Shown one piece after another: positions 1 through 9,195 of a stretch of DNA of 32,846 bases (positions within the stretch are counted from its first letter, which is position 1; each line of letters begins with the position of its first letter). The notes below the pieces were generated by a model. It made no database searches and had not been told where the DNA came from. It saw only the letters and a list, made by a program, of their open reading frames with translations. The DNA comes from Deltaproteobacteria bacterium (GTDB lineage Bacteria; Desulfobacterota; Syntrophia; Syntrophales; UBA5619): contig JAPLJX010000354.1 of assembly GCA_026388375.1 (NCBI GenBank), positions 1 to 32,846 on the forward strand. The letters run 5' to 3'. The translations under genes and the position numbers were made by a program.

Positions 1-1802
1 CCCACCTCCTGCCGGCCCATGGGCCGCTCCTGATCGAAGCCCACCCAGACTCCGGCGACCAGCGATGGTGTGAACCCCATGAACCAGGCGTCCCGCGTAT
101 CGTCCGTCGTCCCGGTCTTGCCGGCGACCGGCCGTCCGAGTTTCTTCACCCGCTGCCCTGTCCCGCTTTCGACGACGTCCTGCATGACGTAACTCGTCAT
201 GAAGGCGATCCGTGGATCGATCACCTGCTCCGCCTTGGGCTGCGTCTCCTCAAAGACATGACCCGTCCGGTCGACGATTTTCTTGATGAAGAATGGCTGT
301 ACCCGCTTCCCCTCGTTCGCAAGTACGCCGTAGGCCCGGACCAGCTCCTGGAGGGTGACCCCGGAGGTGCCAAGGGCCATCGAGAGGTTCCGGGAGAGGG
401 GTGAGGAGATCCCCATGTTGGTCGCGTAGGAGGCGGCGTAATCCACGCCGATCTCCTCAAGAACCTTGATCGTGATGATGTTCCGGGAGTGGATCAGCGC
501 ATTGTGCAGCGTCGTCGGACCGAGGAACTTCAGGTCGAAATTCTGCGGTTTCCAGACCCCGTCCGGTTGCTGGGGATCCGGATAGACGATGGGGGAGTCC
601 ACGATCACCGTTGCGGGGGTCATTCCCTTGTCGAAGGCCGCCGTGTAGATCATCGGTTTGAAGGCCGAGCCGGGCTGGCGTCGGGACTGGGTCGCACGGT
701 TGAATTCGCTCCGCTGGAAATTGCGCCCCCCGACCATCGCCCGGATGGCGCCGGTCTTCGCGTCCATCGCGAAGAGGGCCCCCTGCACCTGTCCTTTCTC
801 ATATTTCTCCCGCTCCTCCATCTCCTTGAGGCCTTGTTCCACCGCATCCCTCGCCGCCTTCTGCATCTGGATGTTCAGGGTTGTGTAGACCTCGAGGCCC
901 TCCTTGTAGAGGACGTCGTTGCCGTATTTCTCCTGGATATAGCGGCGGATATTTTCAATGAAGTAAGGGGCGATCTTGTCCTTCGGCTTGATCGAGCGGA
1001 GTTTGACGACCGTGGAGAGCGCCCGGTCCCTCTCGCGCTGGGTGAGGTAGCCGTCTTCCAGCATCCGGTTGAGGACATAGGCCTGCCGCTGGTAGGCCCG
1101 CTCCGGGTGGAGGTAGGGGGAGTAGCTGCTGGGGGCCTTGGGAAGTCCCGCCAGCATGGCCGCTTCCGGAACCGTCAGATTCCGGGCGCTTTTCCCGAAA
1201 TACCCTTGGGCGGCGGCCTCGACGCCGTAGGTCCCGTGGCCGAGGTAGATGTGGTTCAGGTAGAGGGTGATGATCTCTTCCTTGGTCAGATAGCGGTCGA
1301 TCTTGTAGGCGAGGAGCGCCTCCTTGATCTTCCGCATGTAGCTCTTCTCCGGGGAAAGGTAGAGGGCTTTGGCGACCTGCTGGGTGATCGTGCTTCCCCC
1401 CTGGACGATCTTGCCCGCCTCGAGATTCTTGAAAAAGGCCCGGGACATGCTCTGCATGTCGAACCCGCTGTGCTGGAAGAAGCGGGCGTCTTCTGCGGCG
1501 ACAAAGGCCTGGATCACGATCTTCGGGATCTCTTCATACTTGATCACCTTCCGGTCCTCGAGGAAGAACTCGTCGATCAGCTCGTTGTTGTCCGCATAGA
1601 CCCGCGTCGTAATGCTGGGCCGATAATCTTTCAGGACGGCGATGCTGGGGAGCTCCTTCAGCAGCACGTAATAGACCAGGCTGCTCCCCGCCAATGCGAC
1701 GGTGACGAAAAGCAAGAGGATCACGACGATGATGATTCCCAGCAGGGAGCGTCGGGAGGACGATCTCTTCCTTCGCGGGGCAAAACGCTTGACGGGGGTC
1801 AT
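1..1802 (-). CDS. Penicillin-binding protein 1A-type bifunctional murein synthase (C-terminus outside window)
   Basis: This class A penicillin-binding protein polymerises lipid II into glycan and crosslinks it at the outer face of the inner membrane. About 600 codons are visible; the end lies beyond base 1. Translation shows a basic cytoplasmic tail, one membrane segment (about residues 20-45), and the GT51 glycosyltransferase signature EDARFFQHSGFD with candidate catalytic Glu104. GGSTITQQVAK follows. The transpeptidase motifs are all present: SAFK (nucleophile Ser), SRN and KTGTTDDTRDAWF. The start ATG (1802-1800) overlaps the tatC stop as ATGA, so translation is probably coupled to tat. 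Long frames on the opposite strand here are GC-driven shadows. The family call is firm; the exact 1A label is by domain order and length. Confidence 0.93.
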   Translation of the reverse strand, partial: MTPVKRFAPRRKRSSSRRSLLGIIIVVILLLFVTVALAGSSLVYYVLLKELPSIAVLKDYRPSITTRVYADNNELIDEFFLEDRKVIKYEEIPKIVIQAFVAAEDARFFQHSGFDMQSMSRAFFKNLEAGKIVQGGSTITQQVAKALYLSPEKSYMRKIKEALLAYKIDRYLTKEEIITLYLNHIYLGHGTYGVEAAAQGYFGKSARNLTVPEAAMLAGLPKAPSSYSPYLHPERAYQRQAYVLNRMLEDGYLTQRERDRALSTVVKLRSIKPKDKIAPYFIENIRRYIQEKYGNDVLYKEGLEVYTTLNIQMQKAARDAVEQGLKEMEEREKYEKGQVQGALFAMDAKTGAIRAMVGGRNFQRSEFNRATQSRRQPGSAFKPMIYTAAFDKGMTPATVIVDSPIVYPDPQQPDGVWKPQNFDLKFLGPTTLHNALIHSRNIITIKVLEEIGVDYAASYATNMGISSPLSRNLSMALGTSGVTLQELVRAYGVLANEGKRVQPFFIKKIVDRTGHVFEETQPKAEQVIDPRIAFMTSYVMQDVVESGTGQRVKKLGRPVAGKTGTTDDTRDAWFMGFTPSLVAGVWVGFDQERPMGRQEV

Positions 1803-2590
1803 GGGTTCTTATCTTCCATCTCTGCGGCGGTTTCTTCCACTTCTTCCGGTGCGGATTTGTTTTTGCGGGCGAATTTTGCCACAAAAATGCTCACCTCGTA
1901 AAGCACCATCAGCGGGATCGCCATCAGGATCTGGCTGAGGGCGTCGGGAGAGGGGGTCAGCACGGCGGCGACGATGAAGATGATCAGGATCGCGTAACGC
2001 CTCTGTTTTGATAGCATTTTCGCGTTGACGATGCCGAGTTTGGCCAGGAAGAACATGAAGACCGGCATCTCGAAACAGAGGCCGAAGGCGAGCAGGAATT
2101 TGAGAGTCAGGTCGAGATACTCCCGGAAGGAGATCATCGGTTTCAGGAAATCCGTCGAAAAACTGACGAAGAAACTGAAGGCCGGCGGCAGGGCGACGAA
2201 ATAGCCGAACAGGACGCCGCCGATGAAAAGAATCGTGGAGAAGAATATGAACGGAAAGACGAAGCGCTTTTCGTTTTTGTAGAGCCCCGGGGAGACGAAG
2301 CGCCAAATCTCGAAGAGGGTGTACGGCGCGGTCAGAAACAACGAGGCGAAGAAGGCGATCTTCATGTGGATGAAAAAGGCCTCCGGAAGCCCGGTGAAGA
2401 TCATCGAACTCTGGGCCGGCATCGCGTCGACGAGGGGCTTGGTGATCACCCGGAAGGACCAATCCTTAAACAGGTAGCAGACGCCGAAACCTGCGCCAAC
2501 GACGACGAGAATGCGGATCAGCCGCATCTTCAGTTCTTCGAGATGCGACGTCAACGGCATTCTTTCTTCTTCGGGCTTTTCGTTTTCCAT
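1799..2590 (-). CDS. tatC: Twin-arginine translocase subunit TatC
   Basis: TatC is the polytopic inner-membrane core of the Tat export pathway. It binds twin-arginine signal peptides so that folded proteins, often cofactor-containing redox enzymes, can be exported. The 263-residue protein is of normal length. It carries the N-terminal TatC signature SHLEELKMRLI, several hydrophobic helices, and the later block PVFMFFLAKLGIV, followed by a charged C-terminal tail. It lies 22-25 bases downstream of tatA on the minus strand and overlaps the PBP1A start by four bases (ATGA). An anaerobe with cytochromes and periplasmic redox proteins would need this system. The identification is secure. Confidence 0.96.
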   Translation of the reverse strand: MENEKPEEERMPLTSHLEELKMRLIRILVVVGAGFGVCYLFKDWSFRVITKPLVDAMPAQSSMIFTGLPEAFFIHMKIAFFASLFLTAPYTLFEIWRFVSPGLYKNEKRFVFPFIFFSTILFIGGVLFGYFVALPPAFSFFVSFSTDFLKPMISFREYLDLTLKFLLAFGLCFEMPVFMFFLAKLGIVNAKMLSKQRRYAILIIFIVAAVLTPSPDALSQILMAIPLMVLYEVSIFVAKFARKNKSAPEEVEETAAEMEDKNP

Positions 2591-2611
2591 AGACGAGGGG
2601 ATTAAAGCGGC

Positions 2612-2965
2612 TCAGGACTGGGGTTTGGGGTCGGCGGTTTTCGGGGCGTCACTTCCGGACCCAACGGACCCAACGGGCACGACGGGCACGACGGGCACGA
2701 CGGGAGGAGCGACGGGAGGCGCAGGGGCTCCCTTCTCTTCCCCCGTGCCGTGGAGCAGGGAATCCTTGAACCCGTTCATGTCCTTCTTCAACTCGTCCGT
2801 CTTCAGCGTCTCCTTGATCGTTTCTGTGGCGCTGTCCGTCGCCTTGCGGAATTCGGAGAGACCCTTTCCCAGCGCCTTTGCGATGTCGGGCAGTTTCTTG
2901 GGGCCCACCACGAGCAGGGCGACGACCGCGATGACCAGCAACTCCGGCATACCGATACCAAACAT
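2612..2965 (-). CDS. tatA: Tat translocase TatA/TatB-family subunit with a repetitive tail
   Basis: This is a single-span pore-forming subunit of the twin-arginine translocase. The start at 2965 gives MFGIGMPELLVIAVVALLVV, the standard short membrane helix, followed by the GPKKLPDIAKALGKGLSEFR hinge and amphipathic helix. The start is preceded by a good ribosome site (aaggtgag), which is better than an upstream in-frame ATG at 3010. The helix resembles TatA/E, but FGIG and Glu8 also recall TatB, so the subtype is uncertain. The 117-residue protein ends in a low-complexity Pro/Val/Gly/Ser tail encoded by 9-base tandem repeats. It is first in the tatA-tatC-PBP1A operon. Confidence 0.9.
   Translation of the reverse strand: MFGIGMPELLVIAVVALLVVGPKKLPDIAKALGKGLSEFRKATDSATETIKETLKTDELKKDMNGFKDSLLHGTGEEKGAPAPPVAPPVVPVVPVVPVGSVGSGSDAPKTADPKPQS
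2657..2701. repeat. Five 9-bp tandem units inside the tatA tail
   Basis: Two copies of ggacccaac are followed by three copies of gggcacgac on the plus strand. On the coding strand they read as (Val-Val-Pro)x3 then (Val-Gly-Ser)x2. The unit is a multiple of three, so copy-number change would not break the frame. Confidence 0.9.
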
Positions 2966-3049
2966 GATCTCACCTTTTCTTTCTTCCGGATCGTCGGAAA
3001 ATCCCGGCAAAACAAGCGGATTTTCCCTGCAGCCATTCCGGACTGAAGT

Positions 3050-3078
3050 TTATAACCGCAGTCGGAAATGTTTGTCAA
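3050..3078 (-). promoter_or_regulatory. Sigma70-type promoter of the tat-PBP1A operon
   Basis: Read on the minus strand there is a perfect -35 box TTGACA (3078-3073), a 17-base spacer, and a -10 box TTATAA (3055-3050). It lies about 85 bases upstream of the tatA start. The opposite-strand deacetylase starts at 3189, so the gap is a divergent promoter region. Confidence 0.75.
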
Positions 3079-3188
3079 TGTTTTTTCCGGCAGCGGAGCG
3101 ACCGCAAAATCTTTTGCCATATCAGGGTTTTTGTGTTAGCTATCCGACTGTCCGAGGCGATGCGTTCATCCGCAGGGGAAGGTGGCCG

Positions 3189-4238
3189 ATGTCAAAGAAC
3201 ACGGGGGTTGTTGAGGACTTGCGGTATATCCGGCACGGCACCGGATATACCCATCCCGAAACGCCCGAACGACTCATCGCGATCTACGAGATGCTCGACA
3301 ATCCCGACATGGCCTGGAAAATTACCGGGATCGATGCGAGGCACGCCACGCGCGAGGAGTTGGAGCGGGTCCACAGGCCTTCCTTCCTCGATTTCATCGC
3401 CCAAACGGCGGGAAAAGCGATGACGATGCTTGATCCCGATACGGTGGCCACCGCCGAGACGTATGATACGGCAAGGTTGGCGGCCGGCGGGTTCATGAAC
3501 GCCATCGACAGCGTGGTGTCCGGGGAGACGGACAACGCTTTTGCGCTGGTCCGGCCGCCGGGACACCACGCCCAGGCGGCCACCGCCGCGGGGTTCTGCA
3601 TCTTTAACAACATCGCAGTCGGCGCCCGTCATGCGCTGGCCCGCTGGGGACTGGAACGGATCCTGATTGCGGACTGGGACCTCCATCACGGCAACGGCAC
3701 CCAGGAGGCCTTTTACGAGGAGAGTCAGGTCCTCTACTTTTCGGCGCACCAGTCTCCCGGTTACCCCGGGACGGGCGGCTTGGAGGAGATGGGAAAGGGG
3801 CCGGGTCTCGGCTACACGATTAATGTTCCCCTGCGGCCCGGGGCAAACGATGCCTTGTACGTCCGCGTGTTCCGGGAGCTCCTCTGTCCGGTTGCCCGGA
3901 GCTTCCGGCCGGAGCTCATCTTAGTATCTGCCGGATTCGATCCCTATGTCGGCGATCCGCTGGGGGAGATGAAGGTGACGCCGGAAGGCTTCGCCTGCCT
4001 GACCCGCGTCCTCCTCGACCTGGCGGATGAATGGTGCGGCGGCCGTCTGGTGATGGTCCTCGAAGGGGGATATAATGTTCAGGGGTTGACGAAATGCGTC
4101 CGGGCGGTTCTGCTGGAAATGATCGGGGAGACCCATGTGACGGAGGGGACACTGAGCCGGATGACCGGCGAAACGGGTGAACAGGCGGACCGGGTGATCG
4201 GGCGGGTGCGGGAGCAGTTGGCGCCCTACTGGAAATAG
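3189..4238 (+). CDS. Histone deacetylase-family (AcuC/acetylpolyamine hydrolase-like) zinc deacetylase
   Basis: This is a Zn-dependent amidohydrolase of the arginase/deacetylase fold, which in bacteria removes acetyl groups from protein lysines, polyamines or similar amines. In the 349-residue product RPPGHH (residues 122-127) supplies the His pair, DWDLHHGNGTQ supplies zinc ligands (Asp164, His166), and SAGFDPYVGDP supplies Asp251. LEGGYN near the end is also typical. The start ATG at 3189 follows a purine-rich site (gcaggggaaggtgg); the frame stays open further upstream but runs into sequence antisense to tatA. gatC begins nine bases after the stop, so it may be transcribed with the amidotransferase genes. 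The substrate cannot be told from sequence. Confidence 0.92.
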   Translation: MSKNTGVVEDLRYIRHGTGYTHPETPERLIAIYEMLDNPDMAWKITGIDARHATREELERVHRPSFLDFIAQTAGKAMTMLDPDTVATAETYDTARLAAGGFMNAIDSVVSGETDNAFALVRPPGHHAQAATAAGFCIFNNIAVGARHALARWGLERILIADWDLHHGNGTQEAFYEESQVLYFSAHQSPGYPGTGGLEEMGKGPGLGYTINVPLRPGANDALYVRVFRELLCPVARSFRPELILVSAGFDPYVGDPLGEMKVTPEGFACLTRVLLDLADEWCGGRLVMVLEGGYNVQGLTKCVRAVLLEMIGETHVTEGTLSRMTGETGEQADRVIGRVREQLAPYWK

Positions 4239-4247
4239 GAGGATTCA

Positions 4248-4544
4248 TTGGAAAAGATCAAGATCAGCCAGGATGAAGTCACGCACGTTGCCCACCTGGC
4301 GAGGCTGGAGTTTGGCGAGGAAGAGAAGGAGAAGTTTACCTCCCAGTTGAACGATATTCTTCGGTATATGGACAAGCTGGGCGAGGTCGACACGACCGGC
4401 GTCGAACCGATGACCCACGCGATCGTCCAGAAGAACGCCTTCCGCATGGACGTGGTCGGCGAATCCCTCCCTCCGGATCTCTCCCTGGCCAATGCGCCGG
4501 AGTCTCGCGGGGGCTGTTTTCAGGTCCCGAAGGTGATCGAGTAA
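4248..4544 (+). CDS. gatC: Asp-tRNA(Asn)/Glu-tRNA(Gln) amidotransferase subunit C
   Basis: GatC is the small scaffolding subunit that wraps GatA and GatB in the amidotransferase that converts misacylated Glu-tRNA(Gln) or Asp-tRNA(Asn). The protein has 98 residues, the usual size, with the family features [17 protein letters not shown], the [19 protein letters not shown] segment and the closing LANAPES...FQVPKVIE. The start is a TTG at 4248 placed just after a strong aggagg site. It is followed after 19 bases by gatA. Confidence 0.95.
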   Translation: MEKIKISQDEVTHVAHLARLEFGEEEKEKFTSQLNDILRYMDKLGEVDTTGVEPMTHAIVQKNAFRMDVVGESLPPDLSLANAPESRGGCFQVPKVIE

Positions 4545-4563
4545 AAGGGGAAGGTATCCGACT

Positions 4564-6021
4564 ATGGAATTGTATTCGTTGACCATTCACGAACTCTTGG
4601 ACAAACTCCGGACGGGGGAAACCTCCTCCGTGGAGATCACCGCCTCCGTCTTTGGTCGGATCGACGCGGTAGAAAAGGATGTCCGCGCCTACATCACCCT
4701 GATGCGGGAGACGGCCCTTGCCGAGGCGGCGCGCGCCGATCTGGCGATCCGAAAAGACGGGATCGGGGCGCTTACAGGCATTCCCATCGCGCTGAAGGAC
4801 ATCTGCTGCACGAACGGCGTCCGGACGACCTGCGGCTCGCGGATCCTCCAAAATTTCATCCCGCCGTACGACGCCACCGTCGTGGAGAGGCTCCGGGCGG
4901 CCGGCGCCGTCTTCACCGGCAAGACGAACATGGATGAATTCGCTATGGGCTCCTCGACGGAGACCTCCTTCTTCGGCGCGACCCGGAATCCGTGGGATCT
5001 CACGAGGATCCCAGGCGGCTCCAGCGGCGGCTCCGCGGCGGCGGTGGCCGCCGGCGAGTGCATCGCCGCGCTGGGCTCCGACACGGGCGGCTCCATCCGC
5101 CAGCCGGCGGCCCTCTGCGGCGTCGTCGGGATGAAGCCGACGTACGGCCGGGTCTCCCGCTTCGGCCTTGTCGCCTTCGCCTCATCGCTGGACCAGATCG
5201 GCCCTTTCACGAAGGATGTGGAGGACTGCGCCATCCTGATGAACGTCATCGCCGGCTACGACCCCAGGGAGTCGACCTCGGTGCCGGAGGAGGTCCCCGA
5301 TTACCGGCGGTTCCTGGCCCGCGGAATCGAAGGCTGGACCGTCGGGATCCCGAAGGAGTACTTTATCGCCGGGATCGATCCGGAGGTCGAGGCGGCCGTC
5401 CGTCAGACGATCCGGGTCGTCGAGGGGGCGGGGGCGAAGTGCATCGAGGTGTCGCTTCCCCACACCGAGTACTGTCTCGCGGTTTACTACATCGTTGCGC
5501 CGGCGGAGGCGTGTTCCAACCTCGCCCGCTACGACGGCGTCAAGTACGGCTTCCGCTCCGAAGAGGGCCGTGACCTGATGGAGATGTACAAGAAGACCCG
5601 CGCCGCGGGTTTCGGCGCCGAGGTGAAACGGCGAATCATGATCGGCACCTACGCCCTCTCCTCGGGCTACTACGACGCCTACTACAAGAAGGCATCCCAG
5701 GTCCGGGCGCTGATCAAACGGGATTTCGACCTGGCGTTCGCGAAGTGCGACGTGATCCTGACCCCGACGACGCCCACGCCCGCCTTCCGGATCGGCGAGA
5801 AGACGGACGATCCGATGCAGATGTACCTGTCCGACATCTTCACGATTTCGACAAACCTGGCGGGAATTCCGGGGATCTCCGTCCCCTGCGGCTTCACCGC
5901 TGCCGGGCTCCCCGTCGGGGTGCAGTTCCTGGCGGGACACTTCCAGGAGGGGCGGTTGATCCAGTTCGCCTCGGCCTATGAAAAACAGGCCCATATTGAG
6001 AAAAGGAGACCCACGCTGTAA
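4564..6021 (+). CDS. gatA: Asp-tRNA(Asn)/Glu-tRNA(Gln) amidotransferase subunit A
   Basis: GatA is the glutaminase of the tRNA amidotransferase: it hydrolyses glutamine and supplies ammonia to GatB. The 485-residue protein is full length. It has the amidase-signature Ser-Ser-Lys machinery: the Lys in PIALKDICC, the Gly/Ser-rich [14 protein letters not shown], and the nucleophile Ser in [15 protein letters not shown]. The [12 protein letters not shown] block is typical. A ggaaggtatcc segment precedes the ATG. Its TAA stop shares one base with the gatB ATG (TAATG). Presence of GatCAB implies that at least one of Gln-tRNA or Asn-tRNA is made indirectly. Confidence 0.97.
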   Translation: MELYSLTIHELLDKLRTGETSSVEITASVFGRIDAVEKDVRAYITLMRETALAEAARADLAIRKDGIGALTGIPIALKDICCTNGVRTTCGSRILQNFIPPYDATVVERLRAAGAVFTGKTNMDEFAMGSSTETSFFGATRNPWDLTRIPGGSSGGSAAAVAAGECIAALGSDTGGSIRQPAALCGVVGMKPTYGRVSRFGLVAFASSLDQIGPFTKDVEDCAILMNVIAGYDPRESTSVPEEVPDYRRFLARGIEGWTVGIPKEYFIAGIDPEVEAAVRQTIRVVEGAGAKCIEVSLPHTEYCLAVYYIVAPAEACSNLARYDGVKYGFRSEEGRDLMEMYKKTRAAGFGAEVKRRIMIGTYALSSGYYDAYYKKASQVRALIKRDFDLAFAKCDVILTPTTPTPAFRIGEKTDDPMQMYLSDIFTISTNLAGIPGISVPCGFTAAGLPVGVQFLAGHFQEGRLIQFASAYEKQAHIEKRRPTL

Positions 6022-7472
6022 TGGAATTTGAACCGGTCATCGGGCTGGAGATCCACGCCCAGCTCCTCACGGATGCGAAGATCTTCTGCGGTTGCTCCTC
6101 GAAGTTCGGGGCGGCGCCCAACACCCACACCTGCCCCGTCTGCCTCGGGATGCCCGGGGTGCTCCCGGTACTCAACCGGAAGGTCGTGGAGTTCATGATG
6201 AAGATGGCCCTCGCGACGCACTGTGTCATCAATCGGGAGTGCAACTTCGCCCGCAAGAACTACTTCTACCCGGATCTTCCCAAAGGGTACCAGATCTCCC
6301 AGTACGCCCATCCGCCCGCCGAGCACGGCTGGGTGGAGGTGGAACTCGACGGCGGGAAGAAGAGAATCGGGATCACGCGGATCCACATGGAGGAGGACGC
6401 GGGGAAGCTGATGCACGACGAGCACAACCCCGCAAGCTACGTCGATCTGAACCGGACGGGCGTGCCGCTGATCGAGATCGTCAGCGAGCCGGACATTCGG
6501 AGCGCGGAAGAGGCGGCGGCCTACCTCCGGTGTCTGCACGAGATCCTGGTCTATCTTGAGATCTGCGACGGGAACATGGAGGAGGGGAGCTTCCGCTGCG
6601 ATGCGAACGTCTCCCTCCGCCAGCGGGGGACCGAGCCCTTCGGGATCCGGGCGGAGCTCAAGAACATGAACTCCTTCCGGAACGTCCAGCGCGCCCTCGA
6701 ATATGAGATCAAACGCCAGCAATACGTCCTCGAAGGGGGCGGCCAGGTGGTCCAGGAGACCCGCCTCTGGGACGACACGGCGGGCGTGACCCACTCCATG
6801 CGGAGTAAGGAGGAGGCGCACGACTACCGCTACTTCCCCGATCCGGATCTGGTCCCCGTCGTGATCGACAACGCCTGGATCGAAGAGATCCGGAAGGAGC
6901 AGCCCGAGCTGCCGCTGGAGAAACGGGAGCGGTTCATGCGGGAATACCAGATTCCCGCCTACGATGCGGGCGTCCTCACCGCGACACCGGCTACAGCTTC
7001 CTTTTATGAGGCTACAGTTGCTTCTTTCCCCACAATAAATCCAAAAGCAGCAAAGGCAGCAAGCAATTGGATCACGGGTGATCTTATGAAAATGCTTAAC
7101 GAGGATAAAAAAGATTTTACGGCTTCGCCCATTCCACCACGTGCCATTGCGGAACTGATACAGATCATTGATGACGGGACGATCAGCGGGAAGATGGCCA
7201 AGGACGTGGTCGAAGAGATGTACAAAAGCGGAAAGCCGCCGGGGGAGATCGTCAAGGAGAAGGGCCTCGTCCAGATCACGGACGAGGGCGCCCTCACGAA
7301 GACGGTCGCCGGGATCCTGGAGAAGAACCCCGAACAGGTTGCGCAGTACCGCGCCGGAAAGGAGAAAGTGTTCGGCTTCTTCATCGGCCAGGTGATGAAG
7401 GCGACCGGAGGGAAGGCGAACCCCCAACTGATTAACGACCTCCTGAAGAAGATGCTGGCGGGCGATAGGTAA
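6021..7472 (+). CDS. gatB: Asp-tRNA(Asn)/Glu-tRNA(Gln) amidotransferase subunit B
   Basis: GatB phosphorylates the misacylated tRNA carboxylate and accepts ammonia from GatA. The 483-residue product is full length, with [18 protein letters not shown] and [15 protein letters not shown] (putative zinc cysteines) at the N-terminus. The kinase core contains [16 protein letters not shown] and [14 protein letters not shown], and the C-terminal tail has the YqeY-like tRNA-binding domain. It joins gatA and mtnA through one-base TAATG overlaps on both sides. One oddity: about 6985-7180 is clearly AT-richer and uses different codons (for example aaa, gca, tct) from the GC-rich sequence on both sides, although the protein reads normally. 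Confidence 0.96.
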   Translation: MEFEPVIGLEIHAQLLTDAKIFCGCSSKFGAAPNTHTCPVCLGMPGVLPVLNRKVVEFMMKMALATHCVINRECNFARKNYFYPDLPKGYQISQYAHPPAEHGWVEVELDGGKKRIGITRIHMEEDAGKLMHDEHNPASYVDLNRTGVPLIEIVSEPDIRSAEEAAAYLRCLHEILVYLEICDGNMEEGSFRCDANVSLRQRGTEPFGIRAELKNMNSFRNVQRALEYEIKRQQYVLEGGGQVVQETRLWDDTAGVTHSMRSKEEAHDYRYFPDPDLVPVVIDNAWIEEIRKEQPELPLEKRERFMREYQIPAYDAGVLTATPATASFYEATVASFPTINPKAAKAASNWITGDLMKMLNEDKKDFTASPIPPRAIAELIQIIDDGTISGKMAKDVVEEMYKSGKPPGEIVKEKGLVQITDEGALTKTVAGILEKNPEQVAQYRAGKEKVFGFFIGQVMKATGGKANPQLINDLLKKMLAGDR

Positions 7473-8701
7473 TGGGAAAAGAGATCCGCACCGTTTTCTG
7501 GAAAGACGGCGCCGTCGTGATGATTGATCAGCGGGCGCTGCCGCTTTTGGAGCGGCATGTCACGTGCACCGATTATCCTGAGGTCATCGCCGCGATCAAG
7601 GATCTGACCATCCGCGGCGCCCCGGCGATCGGCGTCGCCGCGGCGATGGGAATCGCCCTCGGCGTTCGGCGCCTTCCCCACGCCTCCCCCGCGGCGATAC
7701 GGGACGCCTTCAACGAAATCTGCAAGCAATTCGCAGCCGCGCGTCCGACGGCCCGGAACCTCTTCTGGGCGATCGAGCGCATGAAACGGTGTTTCGACGA
7801 AAACCTGGCCCACCTCCCGGGACCGGATGAGAAATCCTGCCTTCCGGCGGCGGCCTCTTCCCCCCTTTCGGAACGATCCGCCTCCGGCCCACAGAGCCGC
7901 GCCGAAAAGACGCTATCCCTTTTTCCAGGAGGCGATCGCCGTGGCTTGGGGGATGAGGTTCCGGTCAGGCAGGAAACGGCAGGAACCTTGCGGCTGATCC
8001 GGGAGGCGCTGGTCGCCGAGGCGATCCGGATCGGCGAGGAGGATATCGCGATCAACCGCCGTCTCGGCCGAAATGGATGCGCATTGATCCCGGACGGCGC
8101 CCGGATTCTCACCCACTGCAACGCCGGGGCGCTGGCCACCGCCGGTTATGGGACCGCCTTGGGCGTCATCCGCACGGCCCGGGAGGAGGGCAAAAAACTC
8201 CATGTTTACGTGGATGAAACCCGTCCCGTCCTGCAGGGGGCGAGGCTGACCGCGTGGGAGCTGATGCGCGAAGCCATTCCCTGTACGCTGATTGCGGACA
8301 ACATGGCGGGCTTCCTGATGCAGCGGGGAGAGGTCGATCTGGTCATCGTCGGCGCGGACCGGATCGCCGCCAACGGGGATACGGCAAACAAGATCGGGAC
8401 GTACGCCATCGCCGTTCTCGCCCGGGCGCACGGGATACCCCTCTACATTGCAGCGCCCCTCTCGACGATCGATCCGGCGCTCGCCGACGGTGGGCTGATC
8501 CCGATCGAGGAGCGAGACCCCGCCGAGCTGACCCATTGCGGTGGCGTCCAGACCGCCCCGGAGGGGGTTTCCGTCTGGAATCCCGCCTTCGATGTGACGC
8601 CCCACGATCTGATTACGGCCATCGTTACCGAGGCGGGTGTGATCCGTCCGCCGTTTGCGGAGGGGATCCGGAAGGTCTGGTCAGCCCGCTTTTCTGATTG
8701 A
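7472..8701 (+). CDS. mtnA: S-methyl-5-thioribose-1-phosphate isomerase with an internal insertion
   Basis: MtnA converts methylthioribose-1-phosphate to methylthioribulose-1-phosphate in methionine salvage. Family marks are [13 protein letters not shown] (49-61), candidate catalytic Cys216 in [27 protein letters not shown], and candidate Asp296 in [19 protein letters not shown]. At 409 residues it is about 50-60 longer than usual. The extra sequence lies at about residues 112-172, is rich in Ser/Ala/Pro/Arg, and sits between FWAIERMKR and the helix [10 protein letters not shown]. The gene is translationally coupled to gatB (TAATG), an unexpected partner for a salvage enzyme. Some relatives act on 5-deoxyribose-1-phosphate, so the substrate is not certain. 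Confidence 0.9.
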   Translation: MGKEIRTVFWKDGAVVMIDQRALPLLERHVTCTDYPEVIAAIKDLTIRGAPAIGVAAAMGIALGVRRLPHASPAAIRDAFNEICKQFAAARPTARNLFWAIERMKRCFDENLAHLPGPDEKSCLPAAASSPLSERSASGPQSRAEKTLSLFPGGDRRGLGDEVPVRQETAGTLRLIREALVAEAIRIGEEDIAINRRLGRNGCALIPDGARILTHCNAGALATAGYGTALGVIRTAREEGKKLHVYVDETRPVLQGARLTAWELMREAIPCTLIADNMAGFLMQRGEVDLVIVGADRIAANGDTANKIGTYAIAVLARAHGIPLYIAAPLSTIDPALADGGLIPIEERDPAELTHCGGVQTAPEGVSVWNPAFDVTPHDLITAIVTEAGVIRPPFAEGIRKVWSARFSD

Positions 8702-8708
8702 CATAAAA

Positions 8709-8753
8709 AAGTCCTTAAATCATAATCATATAAAATCGGGATTTAGAAGACTT
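8709..8753. repeat. Imperfect inverted repeat before the toxin-antitoxin remnant
   Basis: Two split arms, aagtc...aaatc (8709-8721) and gattt...gactt (8740-8753), pair across an AT-rich centre, five bases before the antitoxin ATG. The placement is that of an autoregulatory operator, but pairing is interrupted and the downstream genes are broken. Confidence 0.35.
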
Positions 8754-8757
8754 CATC

Positions 8758-8916
8758 ATGCAAAGAACGGAAGCCATTCAGGGAGAAAACTTTCTCGACG
8801 TGATCAAGAAGATCGAGGGCACGACCTCTTCCCAGCAGCGGTTCATTCAGGAAATGCTGTCGCAACGCAAACAGGCGCGCACTTTTCCCAAAAAACGAAT
8901 TCTGAAAAAGAGCTGA
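8758..8916 (+). pseudogene. Truncated VapB-like antitoxin remnant
   Basis: A 52-codon frame begins MQRTEAIQGENFLDVIKKIE and ends KKRILKKS. By memory of the family, small antitoxins with a QQRFIQEML...KKRLLKKS core continue for about 25 more residues (FGLWADR...), the part that neutralises a PIN toxin. Here the frame stops at KKS and runs at once into the end of a PIN-domain gene in another frame. I therefore read it as an antitoxin whose C-terminus was lost together with most of the toxin. The family assignment rests on pattern memory, not a search. Confidence 0.55.
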
Positions 8917-9056
8917 GGAAATTCCTCAAGAGCCATGCCTTGAGCATCGGCGATGCCGTGATCGCAGCTACCGCCAAAGAGATGGGCCTGAGACTTGTCA
9001 CCCGGAATATCAAGCATTATCCGATGAAGGACGTTGAGATCGTCAAGCCCTATTGA
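8901..9056 (+). pseudogene. C-terminal remnant of a VapC-type PIN-domain toxin
   Basis: The frame reads ELRKFLKSHALSIGDAVIAA, then TAKEMGLRLVTRNIKHYP and a short tail to the stop at 9054-9056. ALSIGDAVIAATA with the later LVTRNIKHY is the last acidic helix and strand of a PIN ribonuclease. The N-terminal two thirds, with the first catalytic acidic residues, are missing. It overlaps the end of the antitoxin remnant in a different frame, as expected from one deletion spanning the antitoxin-toxin junction. It cannot encode an active nuclease. Confidence 0.65.
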
Positions 9057-9195
9057 GCCCCGAAAATCAGCGAACTGGATAAAGAGATGTTCCCATAACT
9101 TACGTTGAAAATGGCGCTTGTGTAGCAAATTTCAACTCGTACTGCGCAGGAGCGATGGTAAAAAAGCGTAATTTCCGTGTTATTGTCGCCACCTA

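Noticed and set aside
489-1901. Long plus-strand frame of 470 codons
   Set aside because: It is antisense to PBP1A, whose motifs are unmistakable; the frame is a GC-rich shadow without recognisable domains.
3114-3142. TTGCCA-17-TAGCTA as promoter of the deacetylase
   Set aside because: The -10 box matches poorly; not listed as a feature.
2511-3188. Upstream extension of the deacetylase frame
   Set aside because: It is antisense to tatA and tatC; the family start and ribosome site place the gene start at 3189.
5976-7427. Long minus-strand frame of 483 codons
   Set aside because: It lies opposite gatB; codon bias in a GC-rich gene explains it.
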